Shown here piece by piece: positions 1 to 8,477 of a DNA stretch of 64,000 bases. Position 1 is the stretch's first letter, and each line of letters starts with the position of its first letter. The position numbers and the translations under genes are program-made. Below the pieces are notes generated by a model. The model made no database searches and was not told where the DNA came from. It saw only the letters and a program-made list of their open reading frames with translations. The DNA is from Muribaculaceae bacterium (lineage in GTDB: Bacteria > Bacteroidota > Bacteroidia > Bacteroidales > Muribaculaceae), in the NCBI GenBank assembly GCA_014867205.1, contig WGUO01000017.1, forward strand, positions 14,089 to 78,088, written 5' to 3'.

Positions 1-497
1 TCGTGGATATCCCAGTATATACCGGTCATGACGGGGCGCGCGGTGTCAGGGCTGACAGCGAAGGCCGTACGCTCTATGCCCTTGACCACCATCTCGGTCG
101 GAAGCTGGAGGTTCTTCTGGTCTTCTCCGAGCAGACGCGGCTCAGGATAGTCCGCGGCATCGACACCCATGAAATTGAAGTGTCCATTGAGAAACTGTAT
201 GTCTATCTCCTTGGTCGTGTCGTTGACAATGACTGTGAGCGGCTGGTTGTCTATTTCCTTGGTAATCTCCAGCAAGCGCTTTGCAGGTACGGCTATCGCA
301 CCGTCTCCGTCAACATCCATGATTGGCACCATTGCCGTGAGCACATTCTCCGAGTCGCTGCCAGTTATGCTCAGGCGGTCTCCCTCGATGCGCAGCAGGA
401 AGTTGTCGAGTATCCTGATTGTGTTCTTGGCACTGATGACCTTGCTGACTGCCTGCAGCTGCTGCATGAATGCCTTGCCTTCTACATTAAATTTCAT
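1..497 (-). CDS. dnaN: DNA polymerase III sliding clamp (beta subunit), N-terminal part
   Basis: This is the beginning of the replication sliding clamp, the ring that tethers DNA polymerase III to the template. The reverse-strand frame opens at an ATG at 495-497 with MKFNVEGKAFMQQLQAV and continues through a typical first clamp domain (FLLRIEGDRLSITGSDSENV, then LNGHFNFMGVDAADYPE) to the window edge, so only about 165 residues are present. The start is supported by a near-perfect promoter about 110 bp upstream and by the lack of longer alternatives. The gene lies downstream of the rplI terminator and forms its own unit. The rest of the gene is outside the window. Confidence 0.93.
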   Translation of the reverse strand, partial: MKFNVEGKAFMQQLQAVSKVISAKNTIRILDNFLLRIEGDRLSITGSDSENVLTAMVPIMDVDGDGAIAVPAKRLLEITKEIDNQPLTVIVNDTTKEIDIQFLNGHFNFMGVDAADYPEPRLLGEDQKNLQLPTEMVVKGIERTAFAVSPDTARPVMTGIYWDIH

Positions 498-605
498 GGC
501 TATATGCTTGTTTTGTTATTATCCTATAGTGATTGCAGGAACCGGTTCCCGCATCAGACCCTTCACGCAAAAATGCTGTCGCAGGGGTCTGGTTTCCCTA
601 ATCTG

Positions 606-637
606 CAAATATAGCATATTTTTTCGATTTCGGCAAA
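606..637 (-). promoter_or_regulatory. dnaN promoter
   Basis: Read on the minus strand, a TTTG -33 box (634-637) is followed after 20 bp by TATATTTG (606-613), an exact match to the Bacteroidota -7 consensus TAnnTTTG. Transcription would start near 600 and leave a 5' leader of about 100 nt before dnaN. Confidence 0.75.
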
Positions 638-675
638 TAAAAAAACAGGGACAAGCCAATCTGACTTGTCCCTGT
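638..675 (-). terminator. Intrinsic terminator of the rpsF-rpsR-rplI operon
   Basis: An 11-bp perfect stem pairs ACAGGGACAAG (645-655) with CTTGTCCCTGT (665-675), with a 9-nt loop. On the minus strand it is followed by a run of T residues (639-645). It sits 44 bp after the rplI stop codon and directly abuts the dnaN promoter. Confidence 0.88.
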
Positions 676-719
676 CTGTATCTGCATGAGACACCGTGGT
701 CTCCGAGCATTTGCTGCTA

Positions 720-1169
720 TTACTCCTCAACCTCGGCGATAACGTCGAACTCAACGTCAGCCGACACGTCGCGAAGGAAGCGAACGATCGCGGTGTAGTG
801 GCCGAGCTGCTTTACAGTCTCGAGCTCGATGATCTTGCGGTCGATGTTGTGGCCGAGTTTAGCGAGCTCTTCGGCGATGCGGGCTGCGTTAACAGAACCG
901 TAGATAGCGCCGTTGGCGGCAGCCTTGGCTGCGATTGTGAGTGCCACGCCCTCGAGAGCGGCAGCGGCAGCCTCCGCGTCTGCATGGATCTGGGCGATCT
1001 TGTGTGCGCGCTGCTTCTGGTCCTCTGCAAGACGCTTCAGCGCGGCGTCAGAGGCGATGATGGCCATACCCTGCGGAATCAGGTAGTTGCGGCCGTAACC
1101 GCTCTTAACCTCGACTACATCATCCTTATAACCTAAACTGGGGATATTTTCCTTGAGTATTACTTTCAT
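720..1169 (-). CDS. rplI: 50S ribosomal protein L9
   Basis: This encodes large-subunit ribosomal protein L9, which binds 23S rRNA domain V near the L1 stalk. The 149 residues match the usual family length. The N-terminal domain is clear: MKVILKENIPSLGYKDDVVE, then the conserved GYGRNYLIPQGMA segment. It is followed by an alanine- and charge-rich connecting helix and a C-terminal domain with a short acidic tail. It is the last gene of the rpsF-rpsR-rplI operon, 22 bp after rpsR, the usual Bacteroidota order. A strong terminator follows. Confidence 0.97.
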   Translation of the reverse strand: MKVILKENIPSLGYKDDVVEVKSGYGRNYLIPQGMAIIASDAALKRLAEDQKQRAHKIAQIHADAEAAAAALEGVALTIAAKAAANGAIYGSVNAARIAEELAKLGHNIDRKIIELETVKQLGHYTAIVRFLRDVSADVEFDVIAEVEE

Positions 1170-1191
1170 TGTCGATACGTTTTAAGAATGA

Positions 1192-1458
1192 TTATTTCAT
1201 AAGGTCGGTCTCGTAGGGAAGCAACGCGAGGTGACGCGCACGCTTCACTGCCTGTGCCACACGACGCTGGAACTTGAGCGAGGTGCCTGTGATGCGACGG
1301 GGAAGGATCTTGCCCTGCTCGTTGAGGAACTTCTTCAGGAACTCGGGATCCTTGTAGTCGATATACTTGATGCCGCTGCGCTTGAAGCGGCAGTATTTCT
1401 TCTTCTTCGTATCTACGGTAAGGGGTGTGAGATAGCGGATTTCGTTGTTTGCTGCCAT
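1192..1458 (-). CDS. rpsR: 30S ribosomal protein S18
   Basis: This encodes small-subunit ribosomal protein S18, which pairs with S6 on the platform of the 30S subunit. The 88-residue product has the family signature: CRFKRSGIKYIDYKDPEFL near the start, then GKILPRRITGTSLKFQRRV, and an ARHLALLPY tail. It lies 2 bp after rpsF, so the two partners are made from one message with tightly linked translation. The S6:S18 complex probably also recognises the hairpin in the operon leader. Confidence 0.97.
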   Translation of the reverse strand: MAANNEIRYLTPLTVDTKKKKYCRFKRSGIKYIDYKDPEFLKKFLNEQGKILPRRITGTSLKFQRRVAQAVKRARHLALLPYETDLMK

Positions 1459-1460
1459 TG

Positions 1461-1847
1461 TTATGCCTCCTTTGCTTCTGTAGCCTCGGCCTCGGCCTCA
1501 GCGGGTTTAACGGGTTTCTCTGCTCTCAGTCTGCGACGCTTCTCTGCGTATTCTGCCGCGTACTTGTCGAGGCGGAATGTGAGGAAGCGGATCACGCGCT
1601 CGTCGCGGCGGAACGCTGTCTCAAGACGCTTTACGATGGTAGGCTCGGCCTCAAACTCAAACAGGCAGTAGAAGCCTGTCGATTTCTTCTGGATGGGATA
1701 TGCGAGCTTGCGAAGACCCCACAGTTCCTCATTGACGATAGTGGCGTCGTTCTGCTTGAGCACATCCTTGAATTTTTCTACCGCTTCCTTCATCTGTTCG
1801 TCAGACAAAACGGGAGTCAAAATGAAAACGGTTTCGTAACGATTCAT
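1461..1847 (-). CDS. rpsF: 30S ribosomal protein S6
   Basis: This encodes small-subunit ribosomal protein S6, the binding partner of S18. The product has 128 residues and begins MNRYETVFILTPVLSDEQM. The ferredoxin-like S6 fold covers about residues 1-95, with conserved LRKLAYPIQKKSTGFYCLFE and ERVIRFLTFRLD. The C-terminal extension is rich in Ala, Glu and Lys and looks disordered, as in many Bacteroidota S6 proteins. It is the first gene of the operon and lies about 75 nt after the promoter, with a structured leader between. Confidence 0.97.
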   Translation of the reverse strand: MNRYETVFILTPVLSDEQMKEAVEKFKDVLKQNDATIVNEELWGLRKLAYPIQKKSTGFYCLFEFEAEPTIVKRLETAFRRDERVIRFLTFRLDKYAAEYAEKRRRLRAEKPVKPAEAEAEATEAKEA

Positions 1848-1885
1848 AATTTGAATGTGTTATTTATTAATGTGTTTATTTACTG

Positions 1886-1922
1886 AAAAATGCATCGGCT
1901 CTGTATGGCCTTCCGCATTTTT
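1886..1922 (-). promoter_or_regulatory. Probable S6:S18-binding leader hairpin of the rpsF operon
   Basis: On the minus strand, AAAAATGC (1915-1922) pairs perfectly with GCATTTTT (1886-1893). The apical part holds a GGC/GCC helix and an asymmetric loop containing GCCGAU, so a CCG lies on the 3' side. A CCG in a bulged loop of an rpsF leader hairpin is the known hallmark of S6:S18 autoregulation. The hairpin occupies the very 5' end of the predicted transcript. Identification rests on position and motif, not on a covariance search. Confidence 0.5.
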
Positions 1923-1928
1923 GCGGTG

Positions 1929-1960
1929 CAAAGTTAACATTTTTCCGCGACATATGCAAA
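1929..1960 (-). promoter_or_regulatory. Promoter of the rpsF-rpsR-rplI operon
   Basis: On the minus strand TTTG (1957-1960) is followed after exactly 20 bp by TAACTTTG (1929-1936), a full Bacteroidota consensus promoter. The start of transcription would be near 1923, about 75 nt before rpsF. Confidence 0.8.
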
Positions 1961-2021
1961 TTTTCCACCGATTCGGCGCCCCGCGATCCCCGGTCCCCCC
2001 GGCAACCATGCATTGTCGCCT

Positions 2022-3035
2022 CTACTGATTTCCTATCTCAAGAATCTGTATCTCGGAGTCATGGCCTACGATGCGGACTCCCTCGTATTCTGCGTCGTCG
2101 GAATAACTGTTGCCTTTCACGCCCTTGAGCGCCTTGAGCGCGTCAGTGTCATCACCGACCCTGAACATCTTTCCGTTGACCTCGAGGCCCACGTTGTGTC
2201 CGGACACATGTAGTTGAGTGATCCTGCCGCCCGAAGTCTCTGCATACATCACATCCTCGCCGTCAAGTTCGAAATATACGGAGCCATCCTCGACACGCCG
2301 CTTGCTGTAGAGACCTGACACCGAGGCGGGAAGTGATGACGCAGACGCGCCTATCTGCACCGGCCCGACTCCGGTCCTGTTCAGTTTCCAGCCTCCGGCG
2401 GGCATCGTGACGTCGGCCTGGGCCGTTGCCTCCTGCTGAGGCTCGATGGTGACGTCCTGCAGAACGAACGAATATCTGTGTGTTGAGGCATCCATCGGAT
2501 ACTGGCCTGAACTGCGGAACACTACCCTCTCGAGCGTCGTCTCCGATGCGGGCACACCTTCTATCACAAGATATCCGTTTGCGTATCCGCCATTGGGCAC
2601 ATTGACCGACACACCCTCTGAACTCTCGCGACCGCCGAACTCAATTTTTCCGATCCTATAGCTGACACCACACCGGCCATAGACCATCGTGGCATCATCG
2701 CCATAATTACGTATCCATACATTCTCCACGTCTTGCTTGCCCTGGTTGGGATACTGGAACGCAAGTATCACTCTGTCGCCCTCGCGGTAGCAACGTCCGA
2801 AATTAAAACCGACTCCCGGATTGTCTCCGTATGCTGTCATCGTCATTGAGCCGACCTTTATACTCTTGCCGAGCTGGCGGCCAAGTCCCCCGTTGGCATC
2901 TTTTTTGCCGGATTTAACCGCGTTGTCGATTTTCTCGAGCGCGTCCCCAAGTTTTTTGAGAAACTGCGCCTCAGCCGGAAGTGTTCCATACAGTAGAAAG
3001 GCGGCCAATATCGTAGCCATTGTCTTTTTCTTCAT
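2022..3035 (-). CDS. Secreted hypothetical protein
   Basis: I do not recognise a family. The 337-residue product starts with a lysine-rich n-region and hydrophobic core (MKKKTMATILAAFLLYGTLPAEAQ), a signal peptide likely cleaved after AEA. A short charged helical stretch follows (about 25-55). The middle third resembles a beta-sandwich with a 'longer than usual loop' of conserved Cys at GRCYREGD and YGRCGVSY. The C-terminal 120 residues form a separate beta-rich unit (GPVQIGASASSLPASVSGLY, then LDGEDVMYAE). It is monocistronic, divergent from the sensor kinase gene. It probably acts in the periplasm or at the cell surface. Confidence 0.8.
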   Translation of the reverse strand: MKKKTMATILAAFLLYGTLPAEAQFLKKLGDALEKIDNAVKSGKKDANGGLGRQLGKSIKVGSMTMTAYGDNPGVGFNFGRCYREGDRVILAFQYPNQGKQDVENVWIRNYGDDATMVYGRCGVSYRIGKIEFGGRESSEGVSVNVPNGGYANGYLVIEGVPASETTLERVVFRSSGQYPMDASTHRYSFVLQDVTIEPQQEATAQADVTMPAGGWKLNRTGVGPVQIGASASSLPASVSGLYSKRRVEDGSVYFELDGEDVMYAETSGGRITQLHVSGHNVGLEVNGKMFRVGDDTDALKALKGVKGNSYSDDAEYEGVRIVGHDSEIQILEIGNQ

Positions 3036-3058
3036 AATGTATTTTTTAATTGTTTTGG

Positions 3059-3066
3059 CAAATTTA
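3059..3066 (-). promoter_or_regulatory. -7 box of the secreted hypothetical gene
   Basis: TAAATTTG on the minus strand matches TAnnTTTG and lies 24 bp before the start codon. The -33 region is weak. It faces away from the sensor kinase promoter at 3113-3144, so the two genes share a divergent regulatory region. Confidence 0.5.
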
Positions 3067-3112
3067 CTTTCCGTTCATTTACCACAAGTCACGGATTTCC
3101 GTGATTATACAG

Positions 3113-3144
3113 TTTGCCGTTTTAGAATTAATTTCATAATTTTG
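3113..3144 (+). promoter_or_regulatory. Promoter of the sensor histidine kinase gene
   Basis: TTTG (3113-3116) followed after 20 bp by TAATTTTG (3137-3144) is a full Bacteroidota promoter. The transcript would start about 13 nt before the kinase ATG. Confidence 0.75.
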
Positions 3145-3163
3145 CCGCAAACCGCAACATATC

Positions 3164-4960
3164 ATGAAAGTATCCTGCATAGCAACAGCAATGGCCGCAT
3201 GCTTACTGTGCGTGGCACAGCCGCTTCCCACCTGCGCCAAAGAGACACATTCGCCGACGATGGCCGAGATAGAACGTGCTTCGGGCCTTGTCGACGTCTC
3301 TCCTGAAAAAGCACTGACATTTGCCGACAGCATCCGGCGGCACATGTCGCCCGATGATGCGGAGCAGGCGGCCCTATTAATGGTCGAGGGCAACGCATTT
3401 TTCTCGCAAGGCAAGACGGCCGAAGGCATTTCTCGGCTTCGCGCCGCAGTGGCCTCAAGCCGCAGCGCTAAAGACCATACACTTGAGGCGAACGCACTCG
3501 GCGACCTCGGTGTAATGCTGCGTGTGGCGCAAAAGCCCGACTCGGCTCTGGCTTGCTACAACGAGGCTCTCACCATCATGAACAGATATGGCGCCGAACC
3601 TGCCGACGAGGCCGGCATCCTGATATCCGTAGCGATACTCTACACCAATTCGGGCAGAGTGTCTGACGCTGTGCCTTTCGCACGCCGGGCCGTGAAGCGC
3701 ATCGCTGACTCTGACGACATCGAGACTTCAATGTATGTTGGCTCGCAGGCCGGACTAATACTCTTCAAGGCCGGTCTCCGGCAAGAGGGAATTGATATTG
3801 AGAAACGCATCGTGGCTCAGGCCGAACGGCGCGCTATTCCTCGCTACATACTGAAGTCTTACGCCTCGATTATCGACATGTACCATCAGACCGGCAGCAG
3901 AGACTCTGTGGCCTTGTATCTCGACAAGGGCGAGCGCCTGCTCGGCAGCGTACCGGAAGGCTCCGTTGAGTCTCTCGGTTTCCTGGAGGAGAGTTACAAG
4001 GTTCTGGCCGACATGGGACTATACCGGCAGAGTCTGGATATTCAGAAGCGTATCCTCGCCATGAAAGACGCCGGAACATTCATGCCGCTCGACAGACTCT
4101 GGCAACGAGTGGCGCGGAATTATGCCGCCCTGGGCGAGTTCAGACTGATGGGGGAAGCCTATGAACGAAGCATCGCCATATCAGACTCGCTTAGGAACAG
4201 CGACATCGACAGACAGCTAAGCGAGTTCAATGTCAAATACGAGAGTCTGCAGAAAGACCTCACTATCTCAAGACTTGAGGCTCAGCGCACACGCGAGAGG
4301 ATGTGGCTCACCGTGTGGATCGCCATAGCGACAGTCGCGGCCGTTGTCTGGGTCATGGTGAAGCGGCGCCGCGAGGCCATGGAAAGAATACGGGCGAACC
4401 TGCAAGGCATAGAGCAAGAGCGCGCCCGTCTCGCCCGCGAGCTGCACGACGGAATCTGCAACGACCTCTACGCCATAAACCTGCTGTTGCGCTCCCGCAC
4501 CCCCGACATCAGCGAGATTACCGGAGATCTGGACAGAATACGCAATGATGTGCGGCATATTTCCCATGAACTGATGCCTCCCCGTTTCGGCGAGACTGAC
4601 CTCGATGAACTGTTCAGGGTCTATGTCGCGCGCACCCCTGGGTTCTTCTCTTATAGTTCGGAGGGGAAGCCTGACTTGAGCGAGGGAACCGCATATCAAC
4701 TTTACCGCATCGTCCAGGAGTTGTGTTCCAACATCATGACCCACTCGGGGGCGGAGTCTGCATGCATAGCAGCCTCATACACTCACGGACACACTGCCAT
4801 AACCATCAGTTACCGGCCCGCGGATAGTCTCGTGCACTATTCCGCCGGCGATGGCATAGGACTCGACACGATCAGGCGCCGCGCCGAACTGATTCACGCT
4901 GAAATATCCACACATGCCGAATCCGGTGTGACAACAGTGAACGTCAGCCTGCATCACTGA
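3164..4960 (+). CDS. TPR-containing sensor histidine kinase, NarX/DesK (HisKA_3) type
   Basis: This is the sensor of a two-component system. The 598 residues hold a signal sequence (1-25), a periplasmic array of tetratricopeptide repeats (about 30-350), a short coiled coil and one transmembrane helix (about 380-399, WLTVWIAIATVAAVVWV). The dimerisation and phosphoacceptor segment carries LARELHDGICNDL, with the phosphorylated histidine at 428, as in the HisKA_3 class. The ATPase domain has an N box (ELCSNIMTHS, near 520) and a G box (DGIGLDTIRRR, near 565). The response regulator gene follows after 45 bp. The signal it senses is unknown; TPR sensors of this kind are common in Bacteroidota. 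Confidence 0.9.
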   Translation: MKVSCIATAMAACLLCVAQPLPTCAKETHSPTMAEIERASGLVDVSPEKALTFADSIRRHMSPDDAEQAALLMVEGNAFFSQGKTAEGISRLRAAVASSRSAKDHTLEANALGDLGVMLRVAQKPDSALACYNEALTIMNRYGAEPADEAGILISVAILYTNSGRVSDAVPFARRAVKRIADSDDIETSMYVGSQAGLILFKAGLRQEGIDIEKRIVAQAERRAIPRYILKSYASIIDMYHQTGSRDSVALYLDKGERLLGSVPEGSVESLGFLEESYKVLADMGLYRQSLDIQKRILAMKDAGTFMPLDRLWQRVARNYAALGEFRLMGEAYERSIAISDSLRNSDIDRQLSEFNVKYESLQKDLTISRLEAQRTRERMWLTVWIAIATVAAVVWVMVKRRREAMERIRANLQGIEQERARLARELHDGICNDLYAINLLLRSRTPDISEITGDLDRIRNDVRHISHELMPPRFGETDLDELFRVYVARTPGFFSYSSEGKPDLSEGTAYQLYRIVQELCSNIMTHSGAESACIAASYTHGHTAITISYRPADSLVHYSAGDGIGLDTIRRRAELIHAEISTHAESGVTTVNVSLHH

Positions 4961-4991
4961 AAACCGTGACTGACTATTGATGGCGAAACAT

Positions 4992-4999
4992 TAACTTTG
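4992..4999 (+). promoter_or_regulatory. -7-like box directly before the response regulator
   Basis: TAACTTTG matches TAnnTTTG exactly and ends 6 bp before the ATG at 5006. If used, the message would be almost leaderless. No good -33 box sits 19-21 bp upstream, so activity is uncertain. Confidence 0.35.
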
Positions 5000-5005
5000 C
5001 ACACG

Positions 5006-5629
5006 ATGAAAAAGAGTCGCATTTTACTGGTAGATGACCATCAGATTGTGCTGAAGGGAATGTTGTCTATAATCAGGGAGACCCTTGGCGACAACTGCAC
5101 GGTAGACACCGCCGTCACTGCCTCCGCTGCGCTTGACTGTCTGGGCAATGCCGCTTATGACGTCTGTATTTTTGACATCGGACTCCCGGATATTGATGGC
5201 CTGGAGATTCTGCCGAGATTCCGCAGGGATTATCCCGACATGAAAATCATTGTCCATACCGTGTGTCAGCAGGCATGGTACATGAGGGCGTTTCTCGGTG
5301 CCGATGTGGAGGGAATTCTGTTCAAGAGTTCAGACATATACGAGATAGAGCGGGCATTGACCACAGTAATGGCCGGCGGACGCTTTTACAGCCACGAGGC
5401 AAGGGTGCTCAAGAATGCCATGGACTGCCATCCCAAGCCCACCGACCGCGAGATGGAGGTGCTCCGCATGCTTGCCTCGGGCGCCACTACTGAAGAAATT
5501 TCGGCCCGTCTCGGCATATCGGCCAACACTACTGAGACCCATCGGCGCCATCTGCTTGAGAAATTCAACGCCCGCAATGTGGCTGAACTCATAACCAAAG
5601 CCATGACTGAAGGCTTCCCTTTCAAGTGA
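5006..5629 (+). CDS. LuxR/NarL-type response regulator
   Basis: This DNA-binding response regulator is the partner of the upstream kinase. I start it at ATG 5006 (MKKSRILLVDDHQIVLKG), giving 207 residues; a TTG nine bases earlier lies inside a promoter-like box and is less likely. The receiver domain has the acidic pair at 10-11, the phosphoacceptor Asp57 (VCIFDIGLPD) and a Lys near 108 (ILFKSS). The C-terminal helix-turn-helix is of GerE type (PTDREMEVLRMLASG, then ISANTTETHRRHLLEKF). Output genes cannot be told from the sequence. Confidence 0.93.
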   Translation: MKKSRILLVDDHQIVLKGMLSIIRETLGDNCTVDTAVTASAALDCLGNAAYDVCIFDIGLPDIDGLEILPRFRRDYPDMKIIVHTVCQQAWYMRAFLGADVEGILFKSSDIYEIERALTTVMAGGRFYSHEARVLKNAMDCHPKPTDREMEVLRMLASGATTEEISARLGISANTTETHRRHLLEKFNARNVAELITKAMTEGFPFK

Positions 5630-5678
5630 CAGGCACCGCTTCATTGCCAATATACTGACGTCACTCTATCCACTACTC

Positions 5679-5740
5679 TTACATAAACAGACAGGGCCGT
5701 AACAATAGTTTGATTGTTACGGCCCTGTCTGTTTATGTAA
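5679..5740. terminator. Bidirectional terminator, 28-bp perfect palindrome
   Basis: The arms 5679-5706 and 5713-5740 are perfect inverted repeats of 28 bp with a 6-nt loop. They lie between the convergent response regulator and acyl-CoA dehydrogenase genes. The outer parts are A/T-rich, giving U-rich tails in both directions, so it probably ends transcription from both sides. Confidence 0.85.
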
Positions 5741-5743
5741 TTA

Positions 5744-7444
5744 TCAATAGAGGTAGTTGGCGAGCTGGTCGGGGCGGAAGTTGCCGATGAAATCGGCATG
5801 CTTGGCCACCTCGGCCTGTCCCATCTTGACGAATACGCGCAGCGAGCGGTCGAAGGCGTCGTTGCGTGTCGCGTCGTCGAGCAGCAGAAGTCCCATCACG
5901 GTATAGCCGGCCATCTCGACGAGGCGGCGTGCCATGAAGTCATGGTATGCCTGGTCCTCGACTCCCATCACAGCCTGCGTGCAGTTGTCAAGCTGCTGGG
6001 CCATGAACTGGAGCATCTCCTTGACGTCCTGGTTCTCGGGCTTGCACTCCTTCGCGAGCTCGGCGTTGATCCAGTTGAGGTATGTTCCGGTGGTGACGTG
6101 GCGGATTGCGGCCACTACCTGGAGCTGAGTCGTGCCCTCGTAGATCGAGGTGATGCGGGCGTCGCGGTAGATACGCTCGCAGGCGTAATCCTTCATGAAG
6201 CCCGAGCCGCCGTGGATCTGGATGGCGTCGTATGCGTTCTGGTTGCAGAACTCCGAGGTCATGCCCTTGGCGAGCGGGGTAAAGGCGTCGGCAAGACGCG
6301 AGTACTCCTTGGCCTCTTTCTTCTCTGCTACCTCGAGCTTGCGCTCCTTGGCGATGTCATCGTATGCCTTGTAGATGTCCACAAAACGCGTGCAGGCGTA
6401 GAGCAGCGCGCGCGATGCGTCAAGCTTGGCCTTCATCACGGAGAGAATCTCCGCCACTGCGGGGAACTCGATGATAGCCTTGCCGAACTGTGTGCGCTCC
6501 TTGGCGTATGCGAGTGCCTCGCGGTATGCGGCCTCGCTCAGGCCGACGCTCTGTGCGGCGATGCCGAGACGGGCACCGTTCATCAGCGCCATCACATACT
6601 TGATGAGGCCCATTCGGCGTGAGCCGACGAGTTCGGCGGGGGCATCCTTGTATGTCAACTCGCATGTCGGGCTTCCCTTGATACCCATCTTGTTCTCGAT
6701 ACGGCGAACGTTCACGCCGCCATTGCGCTTGTCGTAGATGAACATCGACAGACCGCGGCCATCCTTGGTGCCCTCTTCCGAGCGGGCCAGCACGAGGTGG
6801 ATGTCTGAGTCACCATTGGTGATGAAGCGCTTCACGCCGTTGAGGACCCAGGAGCCATCCTCTTTCTGGGAGGCCTTGAGCATCACCGACTGCAGGTCGG
6901 AGCCGGCGTCGGGCTCGGTGAGGTCCATCGACATGGTCTCGCCGGCGCATACGCGGGGTATATATTTCTGTTTCTGCTCCTCGTCAGCAAACTCATAGAT
7001 AGTCTCGGCACAGTCCTGCAGGCCCCAGAGGTTCTCGAAGCCGGCGTCAGCGCGGCTCACGATGTCTGCGGCCATGATGTAGGGAGTGATCGGGAAGTTG
7101 AGTCCACCGAGACGGCGGGGCATTGCCATGCCCATCAGGCCGGCCTTGCGGCAGGCGTCAAGGTTGCGCGCAGTGCCCTCGGCATATATCACGCGGCTGT
7201 TCTCCACACGGGGACCGGTGTGGTCGACGTCCTCGGCATTCTCGGCGATCACGTCTCCGCAGATCTCGCCTACCACCTCGAGCACCTTGTCATAACTGTC
7301 CTGCGCGTCGGCATAGTCCTGCGGCGCGTAGTCATATTTATCAGCGTCAGCGAAGTCGCGCTCCTTGAGGGCCACGATCTTCTCCATCATCGGGTGGGTA
7401 AGATAGTGTTTCAGCGCCTCGTTGTCTGTATAGAAATTAGCCAT
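5744..7444 (-). CDS. Acyl-CoA dehydrogenase family protein
   Basis: This FAD-dependent enzyme would oxidise an acyl-CoA to its enoyl-CoA and pass electrons to EtfAB. The 566-residue protein is longer than a short-chain enzyme. It has an N-terminal extension (1-80), the helical N domain, the middle beta domain (MSMDLTEPDAGSDLQSV near 170-190; WVLNGVKRFITNGD), the C-terminal helical domain and an extra C-terminal helical region from about 430. The ERIYRDARITSIYEGTTQLQ segment contains the Glu in the position of the usual catalytic base. It overlaps etfA by one base (TAATG), so translation is coupled. The acyl-CoA used is not evident. Confidence 0.93.
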   Translation of the reverse strand: MANFYTDNEALKHYLTHPMMEKIVALKERDFADADKYDYAPQDYADAQDSYDKVLEVVGEICGDVIAENAEDVDHTGPRVENSRVIYAEGTARNLDACRKAGLMGMAMPRRLGGLNFPITPYIMAADIVSRADAGFENLWGLQDCAETIYEFADEEQKQKYIPRVCAGETMSMDLTEPDAGSDLQSVMLKASQKEDGSWVLNGVKRFITNGDSDIHLVLARSEEGTKDGRGLSMFIYDKRNGGVNVRRIENKMGIKGSPTCELTYKDAPAELVGSRRMGLIKYVMALMNGARLGIAAQSVGLSEAAYREALAYAKERTQFGKAIIEFPAVAEILSVMKAKLDASRALLYACTRFVDIYKAYDDIAKERKLEVAEKKEAKEYSRLADAFTPLAKGMTSEFCNQNAYDAIQIHGGSGFMKDYACERIYRDARITSIYEGTTQLQVVAAIRHVTTGTYLNWINAELAKECKPENQDVKEMLQFMAQQLDNCTQAVMGVEDQAYHDFMARRLVEMAGYTVMGLLLLDDATRNDAFDRSLRVFVKMGQAEVAKHADFIGNFRPDQLANYLY

Positions 7445-8475
7445 TATTTCGTATTCTTTTTATAGTACTTGATTAATTTGGGCACGACATCCTCGACGTT
7501 GCCGGTGATGACATAGTCGGCGATGGTGTTGATGGGGGCGTCAGGGTCGCTGTTGATCGATATGATGATCGACGACTCCTGCATGCCGGCGATGTGCTGT
7601 ATCTGACCCGACACGCCGCAGGCTATGTAGAGTTTAGGACGCACTGTGACACCGGTCTGGCCGATCTGGCGGTCATGGTCGGCCCAGCCGGCATCGACTG
7701 CGGCGCGGCTTGCGCCTACCTCGCCGCCCAGCACCTCGGCCAGCTCGTGGAGCATCTGGAAGTTCTCCTTGCTGCCCATGCCGTATCCGCCGCAGACCAC
7801 GATCGGGCTACCTTTCAGATTGACCTTCGACTTCTCGACGTTGCGGTCGATTACCTCTATCACGTAGTCCTCGGGGCGGGTGTAGTCCTCGGCCTTGAGG
7901 TTGATGACCTCGCCGACGTAGTTGGAGTCGCGGACCTCCTTCTTCATCACACCCTCGCGAACGGTGGCCATCTGCGGGCGGCACTCGGGGTTTACGATGG
8001 TTGCCACAATGTTGCCGCCGAATGCGGGGCGGATCTGCAGCAGCAGGTCCTTGTACTCGGTGCCGGTGCGGGCATCCTTGTGGTCGCCGATCTCAAGCTG
8101 TGTGCAGTCTGCGGTCAGACCGCTGTGGAGTGCCGACGATACGCGCGGACCGAGGTCACGGCCTATCGATGTGGCACCCATGAACGCGATGCGGGGCTGC
8201 TTCTCCTTGAAGAGGTTGATCAGTATCGAGCTGTGCGGAAGCGAAGTGTAGGGATAGAGGCGCTTGTCCTCGAACTTATATACGGTATCCACACCATAGG
8301 GCAGGATCTGCTTCTCGATGTCCTTGAGGTTATCACCAGCCACAACAGCCTCGAGCTTGATACCCAATTTGTCGGCGAGCTGGCGTCCCTTTGTCAGGAG
8401 CTCAAGGCTGACGTCGGCAACCTTGCCGTCCTCGAACTCGCAATATACTATTAAATTATGCTTGTCTGTTGCCAT
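7444..8475 (-). CDS. etfA: Electron transfer flavoprotein alpha subunit
   Basis: This is the FAD-binding subunit of electron transfer flavoprotein. It accepts electrons from the adjacent acyl-CoA dehydrogenase. The 343 residues comprise an N-terminal alpha/beta domain and a C-terminal FAD domain with the family signature: VVCGGYGMG, GGEVGASRAAVDAGW, IGQTGVTVRPKLYIACGVSG and INSDPDAPINTIADY. It lies 2 bp after etfB and overlaps the dehydrogenase by one base, so the three proteins are made from one operon in order B, A, dehydrogenase. Confidence 0.96.
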   Translation of the reverse strand: MATDKHNLIVYCEFEDGKVADVSLELLTKGRQLADKLGIKLEAVVAGDNLKDIEKQILPYGVDTVYKFEDKRLYPYTSLPHSSILINLFKEKQPRIAFMGATSIGRDLGPRVSSALHSGLTADCTQLEIGDHKDARTGTEYKDLLLQIRPAFGGNIVATIVNPECRPQMATVREGVMKKEVRDSNYVGEVINLKAEDYTRPEDYVIEVIDRNVEKSKVNLKGSPIVVCGGYGMGSKENFQMLHELAEVLGGEVGASRAAVDAGWADHDRQIGQTGVTVRPKLYIACGVSGQIQHIAGMQESSIIISINSDPDAPINTIADYVITGNVEDVVPKLIKYYKKNTK

Positions 8476-8477
8476 GA

